Shown here: positions 53,319 through 62,062 of the stretch, one piece after another
Layout: every line of letters starts with the position of its first letter
Position numbering within the stretch: the stretch's first letter is position 1
Source: Kiloniella laminariae DSM 19542
GTDB lineage: Bacteria > Pseudomonadota > Alphaproteobacteria > Kiloniellales > Kiloniellaceae
NCBI RefSeq assembly: GCF_000374005.1
Contig: NZ_KB893157.1
Coordinates: forward strand, 153-64,152
Direction of reading: 5' to 3'
Length of the DNA: 64,000 nt
Made by a program: the position numbers and the translations under genes
The notes under the pieces: model-generated
Seen by the model: the letters and a program-made list of their open reading frames with translations, nothing else
Told to the model about the DNA's origin: nothing
The model's database searches: none

Positions 53319-54485
53319 ATGGCTGGTCGTAATTCACTTTTTATTCCTGGGCCTACCAACATGCCAGAGCGGGTTCGCCTGGCAATGGATATCTATACGG
53401 AAGATCACAGGGCTGGTTCGGCACCCGAATTCATGATGCCGTTGTTTGAGGATCTGAAAAAGGTTTTCCGGACCAAATCCGGCGAAATTATTGTGTTTCC
53501 TTCTTCTGGCACCGGCGGATGGGAAGCGGCCATTACCAACACACTGTCTCCTGGCGACAAGGTCCTGACTGCCAGGATCGGTCAGTTCTCCAGTCTCTGG
53601 GTTGATTCCTGTCGTGCGTTGGGGATCGTCGTTGAGGATATTGATGTTGAATGGGGCGAAGGTGTCCCGGTTGATCTGATCGCCGAACGTCTGGCAGCAG
53701 ACAAGCAGCATGAAATCAAGGGTGTGATTGTTTGCCATAATGAAACAGCAACGGGCGTTACCTCGGATATCAAAGGGGTACGGCAGGCTATGGATGCCTG
53801 TAACCACCCGGCCCTTTTGTATGTAGACGGGATCAGTTCCATCGGGGCGATTGAATTTGAAATGGATGCCTGGGGTGTTGATCTGGCTGTTGCAGGATCA
53901 CAGAAGGGATTTATGCTGCCCGCCGGGCTTGGTCTGGTCGGGGTGAGTCAAAAAGCGCTCGAGGCGGGGAAAACGGCGACTTGTCCGCGGTTCTATTTTG
54001 ATTTTCGGATGATGATTAACCAGAACCGGACCGGTTACGGACCTTATACTCCGGCAATGGGGCTGTTGCGTGGATTACGTGCCTCGACCGATATGCTGTT
54101 GGAAGAAGGCATGGAGAATGTCTGGAACCGGCACCATCACCTGGCAGAGGGAGTTCGTCGGGCCGTGCGCGCCTGGGGCCTCAAAACCTGTGCCCAGAAA
54201 GCTCAATGGCAATCGGATACTGTAACAGCGATTATGGTGCCGGAGCAGATCAATGGTCAGGAACTGATCAAACGGGCTTACAATGATTTTAATCTATCGC
54301 TTGGTGCAGGTCTGGCGCGGATGGCAGGAAAGCTTTTCCGGATTGGGCATCTGGGGGATTTGAACGAATGTATGCTGTTCAGTGCTCTTGGCGGTGCTGA
54401 AATGGTCATGCGTGATATGGGGATGGCCATCGAGCCGGGTAAAGGGGTTGGCGCGGCGGTTGAGTACTGGCGGAAGAACAGCTGA
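53319..54485 (+). CDS. Serine/aspartate-glyoxylate aminotransferase (class V)
   Basis: 388 aa PLP enzyme of the SgaA/BhcA group. FIPGPTNMPERVRLAM is the family N-terminus. SSGTGGWEAAITNTLSPGD contributes to the substrate loop. CHNETATGV and YVDGISSIGAIEF bind PLP, and VAGSQKGFMLPAG has the Schiff-base Lys196. It transfers an amino group from serine (or aspartate, as in the beta-hydroxyaspartate cycle) to glyoxylate to give glycine. bhcB/C/D partners are not adjacent, so serine-glyoxylate activity is the safer reading. A GlxA-type regulator follows. Confidence 0.85.
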   Translation: MAGRNSLFIPGPTNMPERVRLAMDIYTEDHRAGSAPEFMMPLFEDLKKVFRTKSGEIIVFPSSGTGGWEAAITNTLSPGDKVLTARIGQFSSLWVDSCRALGIVVEDIDVEWGEGVPVDLIAERLAADKQHEIKGVIVCHNETATGVTSDIKGVRQAMDACNHPALLYVDGISSIGAIEFEMDAWGVDLAVAGSQKGFMLPAGLGLVGVSQKALEAGKTATCPRFYFDFRMMINQNRTGYGPYTPAMGLLRGLRASTDMLLEEGMENVWNRHHHLAEGVRRAVRAWGLKTCAQKAQWQSDTVTAIMVPEQINGQELIKRAYNDFNLSLGAGLARMAGKLFRIGHLGDLNECMLFSALGGAEMVMRDMGMAIEPGKGVGAAVEYWRKNS

Positions 54486-54607
54486 GTACTTCAAATAGGG
54501 GCCTCTTTAACAACGCTTGAGTCTTTCCCTGACTGGGCTTAGAACAGGAAGATGTCGTTTTGGAGGCAAAGCGACATCTTCATGATCGAGTCGGGGAGGA
54601 GCAAGCG

Positions 54608-55612
54608 GTGTTTCCAGAGCCAAAAGAAGGGACGACCCGACAGGTAGGGTTTGTTCTCCTGCCCGGGTTCTCAATGAACTCCTTTACCTTTGCCATGGAA
54701 CCGCTCCGGGTTGCCAACAAGGTCGCCCGCAAGGCGCTTTATTCCTGCCCGGTTTTTTCGATTAACGGAGAGACGGTGGAGGCCTCAAACGGGCTTCGTC
54801 TTGAAGTCCTCGGGGATTTGAAAGCGGCAGCTCTGCCAGAAAATATCATCCTTTGTGGCGGTCATGACATCAAGGCTTTTCCCTCGGGAGAGTTGCTCGC
54901 CTGGCTCCGCATGCTCGGGCGGCAAAACAAGGTGATCGGTGCTCTCTATACGGCGTCCCACTATCTTGCTGAAGCCCGCCTGATTGATGATTGCAAGTGC
55001 GCCGTTCATTGGGAGTATCTTTCGGCTTTCAATGAAAATTTTCCGGATCTTGAAACGTCGAATGAGCTTTTCGAGGTCGGCAACAAGCGTTTCACCTGTG
55101 TCGGTGGTACGGCTGGTCTGGATATGATGCTCAATTTCATTGCCGACCTGCATGGATTTGAGCTGGCCCGGATGGTGGCTGATCAGTTCGTACATGAACG
55201 GATCCGGGATCGTCGCGAGTTTCAGTACTTCGGGCTTTCCGCGCGGTATTCGATCCAGGATCAACGGTTGCTCCGGGTCATCAAGATCATGGAAGAGCAT
55301 CTGGAAGAACCGCTTGAGCTTGAGCAGCTGGCTAAAGTTGCGGGCGCTTCCCGCCGCCAGCTTGAGCGAATGTTTAGCAAACAGTTCAACAAATCTCCGG
55401 CGCGCTATTACAGCGAACTCAGGCTTTATCGCAGTCGTCAGCTGATCATGCAGACAAAGATGCGGATTATTGAAATTGCCCTGGCCTGCGGGTTTAATTC
55501 TTCGGCACATTTTTCAAGATGTTACCGCAATTTCTTTGGCTGTACTCCCTTGTCAGAGCGCAAACTTCCAGGCGGGGAGGGACCGCCTTCCCATCCCGAT
55601 GAGCCGGGTTAA
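54608..55612 (+). CDS. GlxA-family AraC-type transcriptional regulator
   Basis: 334 aa using GTG 54608, which has a strong GGGGAGGAG 6 nt upstream; an in-frame TTG at 54560 lacks one. The N-terminal DJ-1/PfpI-like amidotransferase domain (about residues 12-180) starts QVGFVLLPGFSMNSFTFAME and keeps CVGGTAGLDMM. The C-terminal AraC double helix-turn-helix is LEQLAKVAGASRRQLERMF and MRIIEIALACGFNSSAHFSR. Members control carnitine, glycine betaine and amino-acid nitrogen genes. It is 122 nt behind the aminotransferase gene, which it may regulate. Confidence 0.87.
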   Translation: MFPEPKEGTTRQVGFVLLPGFSMNSFTFAMEPLRVANKVARKALYSCPVFSINGETVEASNGLRLEVLGDLKAAALPENIILCGGHDIKAFPSGELLAWLRMLGRQNKVIGALYTASHYLAEARLIDDCKCAVHWEYLSAFNENFPDLETSNELFEVGNKRFTCVGGTAGLDMMLNFIADLHGFELARMVADQFVHERIRDRREFQYFGLSARYSIQDQRLLRVIKIMEEHLEEPLELEQLAKVAGASRRQLERMFSKQFNKSPARYYSELRLYRSRQLIMQTKMRIIEIALACGFNSSAHFSRCYRNFFGCTPLSERKLPGGEGPPSHPDEPG

Positions 55613-55722
55613 CTGCGAAAGTCCCGGGGAGCCTGACAGGTCAGGGATATTACCAATCTCATCTTTGCCTTATTTGTTCTATAGTTCTGGCAGTAGATAT
55701 ATTCCATCGAGAAAGAAGCCAG

Positions 55723-56181
55723 ATGATGATCAGAAAATCAGTAGTTTGGGTCGTGGCGCTCTTTATTGCAGGGGCGGGGTGTCTTGTCTTGCCATCAGGC
55801 GAAAGCGGGGTGGCGCAGGCATCACAAAGCCAGAGTGATATCCTGGAGGATGTGGTGCAGGAAGTCGAAAAAGCGATTATCAATCGCTATTTCGGTAAAG
55901 AGGACACAACCTATAGCAAATCCAAAAAGCAAAAGGGGAAGCAGAAGGGCCTGCCACCGGGTCTGGCGAAGAAGGGGAGTCTGCCCCCCGGTTTGCAAAA
56001 ACATCTCGATGAAAATGGCAGCTTGCCTCGAGGGCTGGCCAAGCGCGATCTGCCGGATGATTTGCTCAGTCGTTTGCCAAAACGGAAGAATACAAAATTT
56101 ATCAGGGTCGATGATGATGTGGTGCTGATCGACATTCTGACAAACAAAGCACTTGATGTGATTGAAGGTGTTCTGAAATAG
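55723..56181 (+). CDS. Secreted CigR-like protein with LPPGL repeats
   Basis: 152 aa. A signal peptide (VVWVVALFIAGAGCLVL, residues about 7-23) is followed by a helical region and then three spaced repeats: GLPPGLAKKGSLPPGL, GSLPRGLAKRDLPDDL. The end has FIRVDDDVVLIDILTNKALD, as in CigR-type and RcnB-like periplasmic proteins. CigR is known as an anti-virulence membrane protein in Salmonella; its biochemical function is not settled. The Cys in GAGC does not make a good lipobox. It is monocistronic, between the GlxA gene and the convergent mnt operon. Confidence 0.6.
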   Translation: MMIRKSVVWVVALFIAGAGCLVLPSGESGVAQASQSQSDILEDVVQEVEKAIINRYFGKEDTTYSKSKKQKGKQKGLPPGLAKKGSLPPGLQKHLDENGSLPRGLAKRDLPDDLLSRLPKRKNTKFIRVDDDVVLIDILTNKALDVIEGVLK

Positions 56182-56212
56182 GCGCGCGTCTTTGGGGCTT
56201 TCAGGGCAGGGG

Positions 56213-57169
56213 CTATTCCATTTTCAGGGCCTGTCGCTGTTTAAGGACCCGGCCCAGTTTGCCGTGGTCCGGTGCGAAGATCATGGAAACGCACTGAAAG
56301 ACACTGGCAACCACAGCGATCATTCCTGCGGCGTTGAGGGCAAAGTCCGCGCCAAGCAGAAGGGGGGCAAAAGCAGCTGCAAGGTATCCTGTGATCCCGG
56401 AGAGCGTGGCAAAGACAGCTGAGAGCCAGAGTTGCCTGCTCAGGTTGTCTGTCCACATACGGGCCGTTGCAGCCGGGCAGATAAACATGGCGATGACAAG
56501 AATAGACCCCACTGCATCAAAGGCCGCTACAGCTGAAAGCGCGGTCATGACAACCAGGCCAATGCTGATCAGGCGGGCAGAGAAGCCGAGGGAGCTTGCC
56601 ATTTCAGGGTCAAAGGTCGAGATTTTCAATTCCTTGAAGAAGGCAACTGTCAGCAGGATAACCAGTAGGCTGACCCCGAGAAGTCGCTGCAAGCTGTTGG
56701 GCATCTGTTCCAGACCTGTCGGTGAAAGCAGATCCTTCCAGTCATTCAAACCAAGCCAGAGTGTGGATTCCAGATTGCCATAGAGGGCGTGTTCCACATC
56801 CAGGTGCACGCCGGATGCACCGGTTTGCTCAAGAATAAGGACGCCAAGAGCGAACATGGATGTGAAGACCACGCCCATTGCGGCCCCGGCTTCTATTTTG
56901 CCAAGACGTTTGATCCCCTCAATCAGCAGCGCAGAGATCAATGCTGCGGAGAGAGCGCCCAGTAACATGGGGAGCGTATCAAGCGTTCCCGAGAGCAGGT
57001 AGCCAACCACAATGCCGGGCAAGACGACGTGGCTCATGGCGTCGCCGATCAGGCTTTGTCGGCGCAGGACCAGAAAGTTGCCGGGCAGGCCACAGCAAAG
57101 GCCTGCGAGAACAGCAACCAACAGGGCGGGAAGATCAATTTGCAGGAAATCAGCCAGAGGTAGATCCAT
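56213..57169 (-). CDS. Manganese/zinc ABC transporter permease (MntD-type)
   Basis: 318 aa with about eight hydrophobic segments. LLVAVLAGLCCGLPGNFLVL, DAMSHVVLPGIVVGYLLSG and VGSILVIAMFICPAATARMW are conserved in the ABC-3 (TroC/D, ZnuB) family. It forms the membrane channel together with the permease encoded at 57169, with which it shares one base of overlap. It is the last gene of the operon mntA-ATPase-permease-permease. The C-terminal tail (about 20 residues) is basic. Confidence 0.87.
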   Translation of the reverse strand: MDLPLADFLQIDLPALLVAVLAGLCCGLPGNFLVLRRQSLIGDAMSHVVLPGIVVGYLLSGTLDTLPMLLGALSAALISALLIEGIKRLGKIEAGAAMGVVFTSMFALGVLILEQTGASGVHLDVEHALYGNLESTLWLGLNDWKDLLSPTGLEQMPNSLQRLLGVSLLVILLTVAFFKELKISTFDPEMASSLGFSARLISIGLVVMTALSAVAAFDAVGSILVIAMFICPAATARMWTDNLSRQLWLSAVFATLSGITGYLAAAFAPLLLGADFALNAAGMIAVVASVFQCVSMIFAPDHGKLGRVLKQRQALKME

Positions 57170-58383
57170 TAACCGGCTACCTTCTGTTGCAGTCGAAGAT
57201 TTTCTTCCAGCTCGTGAATAAGGTCTGGAGGGAGTACATCAGTGATCATGGAAAGGGACCAGTTTTTCTGGGCAAAAGCTTCTTCAGGGTAGTCGCTGAG
57301 ATACTGGTTCCAGAGATCCTGATCCCGGGACATCTGTCTTATTTTCTGCTGGCCCAGCTTTGTAACCTGCCCGTTTTTATCAAGAGTGCCTTCATGCTTT
57401 AGCAGTAAAATAAACAGGGAGGAAAGCACGGGTTGTCCCTGACCCAAACTGAGCAGAGCGCGTCGGCGGCTAATACGATAACGAAAGAAAATCTGGCGGA
57501 GTCCGGTGGCAAGAACACCCCGTCGGGGAGCGAGAAATAAAGACAGCAGGAAAAGTGTTGTTGCTGTCAGGACAATGGTGGCGCCAGAAGGAAAATCGGG
57601 AGTCAAGGCAGAGAGCCCGGCCCCAAGAAAGCAGCTGATTCCACCTGAGAAGGCTGAAATGCCAACCATCAACCCAAGGCGGTCCGTCCAGAAGCGGGCT
57701 GTGACGGGGGGGATAATGACCAGGGCAATGATCAGAATAAGGCCAACAGTCTTCAGGCCGATCACGACGACGGCCAGAAGCAGGGCCATCATCAGGAGGT
57801 CGATTTTGCTGACAGACCAGCCTCTGGACGCGGCATAGTCAGGATCAAAGCAGATCAGGCCAAATTCCTTGAGGAAGATGGCGGCGGTCAGAGTGATGAG
57901 CAGCGCGAAAACGGCGATCATTTCTGCCTCGCTTTGCAGCATGCTGGCGGTTGAACCTAACAGATAGCTTTCCAGTCCGGCCTGACTTCCGTCTCTCAGT
58001 GTCTGGATGTAACTCATCAGTACGACGCCAAGCCCAAAGAACGAACTGAGAACCGTGCCGATCGCAGAGTCTTCCGGCAAGCGGGTATTGTCCTTGATCC
58101 ACTGAACAAGCAAAACCCCGAGGATGCCGCTGATGGTCGCCCCGGTCATGAGGAAAGGCAGGCTTTTCCCGGTACCTGTCAGGGCAAGAGCAACGAGAAA
58201 GCCAAGGGTGATTCCAGGCAGGGTGGCGTGGCTGATGGCGTCACTTATCAGAGCTCTTTTGCGCAACAGGGAAAAGACACCGATAACACCGCCAGCCATG
58301 CCAAGAAGTGCCGAGCCAAGCAAAACGACGCTGGTGTTGTATCCGCCCTGAAAACTCAGGATATCAAGAAGCTCTGTTAACAA
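57169..58383 (-). CDS. Manganese/zinc ABC transporter permease with C-terminal extension
   Basis: 404 aa. An ABC-3 membrane domain covers about residues 1-285: GVFSLLRKRALISDAISHAT, SYIQTLRDGSQAGLESYLLG, and VGLILIIALVIIPPVTARFW. The cytoplasmic extension of about 110 residues has FILLLKHEGTLDKNGQVTKLG and LGQQKIRQMSRDQDLWNQYL, resembling a winged helix plus dimer region of DtxR/MntR proteins, as in TroC-like permeases of some species. It may gate transport by sensing metal (inference). The second permease follows directly. Confidence 0.85.
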   Translation of the reverse strand: MLTELLDILSFQGGYNTSVVLLGSALLGMAGGVIGVFSLLRKRALISDAISHATLPGITLGFLVALALTGTGKSLPFLMTGATISGILGVLLVQWIKDNTRLPEDSAIGTVLSSFFGLGVVLMSYIQTLRDGSQAGLESYLLGSTASMLQSEAEMIAVFALLITLTAAIFLKEFGLICFDPDYAASRGWSVSKIDLLMMALLLAVVVIGLKTVGLILIIALVIIPPVTARFWTDRLGLMVGISAFSGGISCFLGAGLSALTPDFPSGATIVLTATTLFLLSLFLAPRRGVLATGLRQIFFRYRISRRRALLSLGQGQPVLSSLFILLLKHEGTLDKNGQVTKLGQQKIRQMSRDQDLWNQYLSDYPEEAFAQKNWSLSMITDVLPPDLIHELEENLRLQQKVAG

Positions 58384-58462
58384 GGGGTCGCCTTTATGTC
58401 CGTTTTGATGGTGATGTCAGAGAAGTTTAATCCGAGAGTAACTGTGTCCAATCCCTGCCGGT

Positions 58463-59275
58463 TTATTGCCCGGCGAGGGGGATAAGTCCTGAAAGTTCTG
58501 AGGGAGCCAGGCGTCCACCATAGGCGTGCTGAAGGTTCTCGGCGGTAAAAGCCTCTGCCATGGGGCCACTTGCAACAGGCCGGATATTCAAAATCAGGGC
58601 ATGGTCGAAATAATCTGGTGCAGATTGAAGGTCATGATGAACACAGATGACTGTTTTTCCCTGATCTTTCAGGTCTTTCAGCACGTTGACAATCGCGCGC
58701 TCGGTCGCAGCATCGACGCCGACAAAGGGTTCGTCCATAAAATAGAGGGCCGCATCCTGTGCCAGGGCGCGGGCAAGAAAGACCCGCTGTTGCTGGCCCC
58801 CGGAAAGCTGTCCGATTTGACGATCGGCAAAGTCTGCCATGCCGACCTGTTCCAGATACCCCAGGGCAGCTGCGCGGTGAGCCTTGCGTACAGGGCGCAG
58901 CCATCCAATCTTGCCGTAGAGACCCATTGTGACAACATCCAGCGCTGAGGCAGGGAAGTCCCAGTCAACGCTGCCGCGCTGAGGGACGTAGCCGATAAGA
59001 TGGCGCTGGCTGGCAACCGATTTCCCGTAGACGGTTATTTCGCCGGAAAGTTTCGGGATTAAACCTAATGCAGCCTTGATAAAAGTTGACTTTCCCGCCC
59101 CATTGGGACCGACGACCGCAACAAGTCCCTGCGCAGGTGCGATGAAGGAGAGGTCCCAAACCACGGGCTTGTGATGGTAGGCAACCGAAAGTCCCTGGAT
59201 TGCAAGGGGGGCGGATTTTGCCGCTTCGCTTGTCAGGGGCTGGTGAGGTTGAAGCCGGAGGAGTTTGGCAATCAT
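58463..59275 (-). CDS. Manganese/zinc ABC transporter ATP-binding protein
   Basis: 270 aa. Walker A VVGPNGAGKSTFIKAALG, Q-loop GYVPQRGSVDWDFP (a stretch typical of the Mn/Zn class), signature QLSGGQQQRVFLARAL, Walker B ALYFMDEPFVGVD and switch VHHDL. It powers metal import. It is second in the operon, 16 nt after the binding-protein gene and 79 nt before the first permease gene; the larger gap shows no hairpin. Confidence 0.9.
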   Translation of the reverse strand: MIAKLLRLQPHQPLTSEAAKSAPLAIQGLSVAYHHKPVVWDLSFIAPAQGLVAVVGPNGAGKSTFIKAALGLIPKLSGEITVYGKSVASQRHLIGYVPQRGSVDWDFPASALDVVTMGLYGKIGWLRPVRKAHRAAALGYLEQVGMADFADRQIGQLSGGQQQRVFLARALAQDAALYFMDEPFVGVDAATERAIVNVLKDLKDQGKTVICVHHDLQSAPDYFDHALILNIRPVASGPMAEAFTAENLQHAYGGRLAPSELSGLIPLAGQ

Positions 59276-59291
59276 TAATAAATCTTCCCGG

Positions 59292-60272
59292 CTAGTTGGG
59301 GGTATTTTGGCTGAGGGTCAGCAATTGTTGCATGCCGCTGGTCGTGGCATCTCCTCCGAGTGCTCGACTGATAACCGTGGCGTTGTGGTCCAGCATGCCG
59401 ATATAGGTGCCTTCGTAACTGCCAAATGGCCCCATGGCATCAGAGAAGAGCGTGCCACCGATCTGGACGGTGTGTCCTCTGGCTGCGGCCCCTTCGATCA
59501 GAGCGCGAACGTTTCTGTCAGCAACCGAGCTTTCAACAAAGACGGCCTTGATTTTCCGCTCGACAATAAGCGCGACCAGCTCTTCAATTTTTTTCAATCC
59601 GGCCTCGCTGGCAGTGCTCAACCCCTGAATGCCAATAACCTCAAAATCGTAAGCCTGCCCAAAATAATTAAAGGCATCATGGGCCGAGATTACCACGCGC
59701 TCGTTCTCGGGCACTGATGCCAGGACACGGGACACATAGCCGTTGAGCCGTTCGAGCTGTTCAAGGTAGCTTGTGGCATTTTCTGTATAGAATGTCTGAT
59801 TGTCAGGATCAAAAGCGATGATGACTTCAAGCGCCTTACGGGTAACCGCCATCCATTTTTGCACATCCATCCAGACGTGGGGGTCATGTTTGTTTTCGTA
59901 ACTCTGGCTGGAAAGCAACAGGGTTTGATCAATGGCTTCGGCAAGAGGGACGACAGGTTTGTTCAGGGCCATGCGCTCCAGCGCGTCTTCCATCTGGGCT
60001 TCGAGATAGAGGCCGTTGTAGAGAATGATGTCAGCCCGGGTGAGGGCCGCGATGTCCTTGCGGTTCATCCGGTAGGTATGGGGATCAACCCCTTCGCCCA
60101 TCAGGCTGGAGACTTCCATTTTATCCCCTGTGATATGGCTGACAACATCAGCTATCTGGGCAATGGTTGTCACAACAACTGGCTTCTCGGCCCGCGCGGT
60201 GGTGCTGAGAGCCAAAAGGAGCAGAACGATGCTTGCAATGGATAGTCGTGCTTTTAGGGTGAAGCCGTTCAT
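59292..60272 (-). CDS. Manganese/zinc ABC transporter substrate-binding protein
   Basis: 326 aa. Signal peptide: basic start then SIASIVLLLLALSTTARA, cleaved before EKPVVV. Metal ligands are expected in GEGVDPHTYRMN (His), KHDPHVWMDVQKW (His), VVISAHDAFNYFGQAY (His), and SDAMGPFGSYEGTY (Asp). A TroA/MntC-like fold is built around a long backbone helix. As MntR is encoded divergently next door and an MntR-type box lies in its promoter, manganese is the probable metal. It is the first gene of the four-gene operon. Confidence 0.9.
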   Translation of the reverse strand: MNGFTLKARLSIASIVLLLLALSTTARAEKPVVVTTIAQIADVVSHITGDKMEVSSLMGEGVDPHTYRMNRKDIAALTRADIILYNGLYLEAQMEDALERMALNKPVVPLAEAIDQTLLLSSQSYENKHDPHVWMDVQKWMAVTRKALEVIIAFDPDNQTFYTENATSYLEQLERLNGYVSRVLASVPENERVVISAHDAFNYFGQAYDFEVIGIQGLSTASEAGLKKIEELVALIVERKIKAVFVESSVADRNVRALIEGAAARGHTVQIGGTLFSDAMGPFGSYEGTYIGMLDHNATVISRALGGDATTSGMQQLLTLSQNTPN

Positions 60273-60327
60273 ACCTTGGTTCCTGATTTAATGTTGTGTT
60301 ATCTTGGTTATGTGGCCGACGTCTGAA

Positions 60328-60356
60328 TTTGTAGCCGTGGCTACATTTCTTGTCAA
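60328..60356 (-). promoter_or_regulatory. Promoter of the mnt operon with MntR-type operator in its spacer
   Basis: On the minus strand a perfect TTGACA (60356-60351) and TACAAA (60333-60328) are 17 bp apart. The spacer contains the palindrome TGTAGCCGTGGCTACA (60330-60345). Its TAGC-N4-GCTA core matches the MntR box known from E. coli and alphaproteobacteria. Mn-bound MntR would cover the -10 and block transcription. Confidence 0.8.
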
Positions 60357-60579
60357 TGGCAATTAACGCAAGGAAATGAATTATAAAGAGAGTCATTTTT
60401 TCGGCCCGGATCAGCCCGATCGGCAACATTATTGCTGCGGGAGAGGGTGTTTTGCGGAAGACGGCGGGAGCCCTGGAAATATCGGTCTGGAGCCGTAAGG
60501 CTTGATCTCTTCTTGTACTTGCGGTTTTCTTTCGGGTAGTAAGGGACTTCAAGCTGATTGTGAAAGGTTTCAAGAGTCA

Positions 60580-61017
60580 ATGACATCGAGTTCTGAACTG
60601 GAAAATGCAGCGCTGCAAGCAGCCAAGTTCGAACGAGTCCGCGAGGCTCATAAAACCGAAGTTGCCGAGGACTATGTTGAACTGATTGATGATCTGATCA
60701 ACGTCAATGGCGAAGCCCGGGTTGTTGAACTGGCCGAACGCATGGGGGTCAGCCATGCAACTGTCAACAAGATCGTCGGACGGTTGCAACGGGAGGGGCT
60801 GGTGATTTCCCGGCCCTATCGTTCGATCTTTTTGACGGATGAAGGCCGGGAGATGGCAGTCGAAGCCCGCCGCCGCCACGAGATTGTTGTCAAGTTTCTG
60901 AAAGCAGCAGGGGTGAGCCCGGAAACAGCAGAGATTGACGCCGAGGGAATCGAACACCATGTCAGTGACGAGACACTTGATTGTCTCTCCGCACTCACGG
61001 GCAAGATTGAAATCTGA
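60580..61017 (+). CDS. mntR: Manganese-responsive regulator MntR (DtxR family)
   Basis: 145 aa with ATG 60580 (MTSSSELENAALQ); a frame from 60502 adds 26 Cys-containing residues not seen in the family. The winged helix is VAEDYVELIDDLINVNGEAR and RMGVSHATVNKIVGRLQREG. The metal-site region includes RRHEIVVKFL and DAEGIEHHVSDETLDCL, as in E. coli MntR. It is divergent from the transporter genes, with the box at 60330 between them. There is no SH3 domain, so it is the short MntR form. Confidence 0.9.
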   Translation: MTSSSELENAALQAAKFERVREAHKTEVAEDYVELIDDLINVNGEARVVELAERMGVSHATVNKIVGRLQREGLVISRPYRSIFLTDEGREMAVEARRRHEIVVKFLKAAGVSPETAEIDAEGIEHHVSDETLDCLSALTGKIEI

Positions 61018-61235
61018 TATCGGATTCAAAAATGCTTTAAAAACCTCTGCAAAAGTGGGCTGTTAGCTCTCAGAAGCAGGGCGGTACAACCTGCGGCTTG
61101 CTCCCGGGTTCAGGAGATTGAAAATGAAAATCATCTTATCGGGATTTTCGCTTTTGTACCGGGGGTGAAAAGCGCTAAAGTGCCGCAGAAATTTGAATAA
61201 ACATTAATTGAATTAGACAAACTGGGGAATGACCA

Positions 61236-61841
61236 ATGGCTCTTGAATTACCAGCTCTTCCATATGCATACGACTCTCTTGGCCCGTATATGTCAGCCGA
61301 GACACTCGAGTTCCATCACGACAAACATCACAATGCCTATGTCGTGAACGGGAACAAGCTTTTGGCCGGAACAGATCTGGAAGGAAAGTCGCTTGAAGAA
61401 ATCGTCAAGGGCTCCTTTGGTGATGCGTCAAAAGCAGGCATTTTCAATAATGCTGCCCAACACTGGAATCACATTGAATTCTGGAACATGATGAAGCCGA
61501 ATGGCGGCGGTGCCATCCCCGGTGAGCTGGAAAAGAAAATTGTCGAGGATTTCGGCAGTGTTGACCAGTTCAAGGCAGACTTCATCAATGCCGGTGTGAC
61601 CCAGTTCGGTTCCGGCTGGTGCTGGCTGGTCCTGAACAGCAACGGCAAGCTGGCTGTGACCAAAACGGCCAATGGCGAGAACCCGTTGGTAACCGGCGGC
61701 CATGCGCTGCTTGGCTGTGATGTCTGGGAACATTCCTACTACATCGATTATCGCAATGCCCGTCCGGATTATGTTAAGGCGTTTGTCGATAATCTGGTGA
61801 ACTGGGAATATGTTGCACAGCGTTTCGCTGCGGCATCCTGA
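61236..61841 (+). CDS. sodB: Superoxide dismutase, Fe-type
   Basis: 201 aa. MALELPALPYAYDSLGPYMS and LEFHHDKHHNAYV (His27), AQHWNHIEFWNM (His and a Gln of Fe-type SODs), FGSGWCWLVLN, and CDVWEHSYYIDYRNARPDYV (Asp and His). The four metal ligands are present. The Gln in AQHWNH comes from the position typical of iron enzymes, where Mn enzymes use Gly. It removes superoxide in the cytoplasm. GGGGA precedes ATG; a terminator follows at 61912. Confidence 0.92.
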   Translation: MALELPALPYAYDSLGPYMSAETLEFHHDKHHNAYVVNGNKLLAGTDLEGKSLEEIVKGSFGDASKAGIFNNAAQHWNHIEFWNMMKPNGGGAIPGELEKKIVEDFGSVDQFKADFINAGVTQFGSGWCWLVLNSNGKLAVTKTANGENPLVTGGHALLGCDVWEHSYYIDYRNARPDYVKAFVDNLVNWEYVAQRFAAAS

Positions 61842-61905
61842 TTTAAATGGCCTGATGCTGGTTTTTCGTCTGAGGATTCAGGCCTGAGATCAGTGTGAGG
61901 ATCAG

Positions 61906-61949
61906 CTAAAGAGAGCGGCCAGGATTTTCCGGCCGCTCTTTGGTTTTTT
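61906..61949 (+). terminator. Rho-independent terminator of sodB
   Basis: AGAGCGGCC (61912-61920) pairs with GGCCGCTCT (61931-61939) across a 10-nt loop. It is followed by a TTTGGTTTTTT run. Confidence 0.85.
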
Positions 61950-62062
61950 GACAGAGGGAATGTATCATCGATGTTTCCTTTCCTGAGGCTTCCTGTTATT
62001 TTGCCTAGGAATTTTTCAGGCTTCCTGTGAGGAGCTTCTGGTTGGTACGGAGAAAGAAGAGT

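Noticed and set aside
54785-55510. 241-codon open frame on the minus strand
   Set aside because: It is antisense to the GlxA regulator, whose DJ-1-like and AraC domains are clear; no family-like sequence or ribosome site in the antisense frame.
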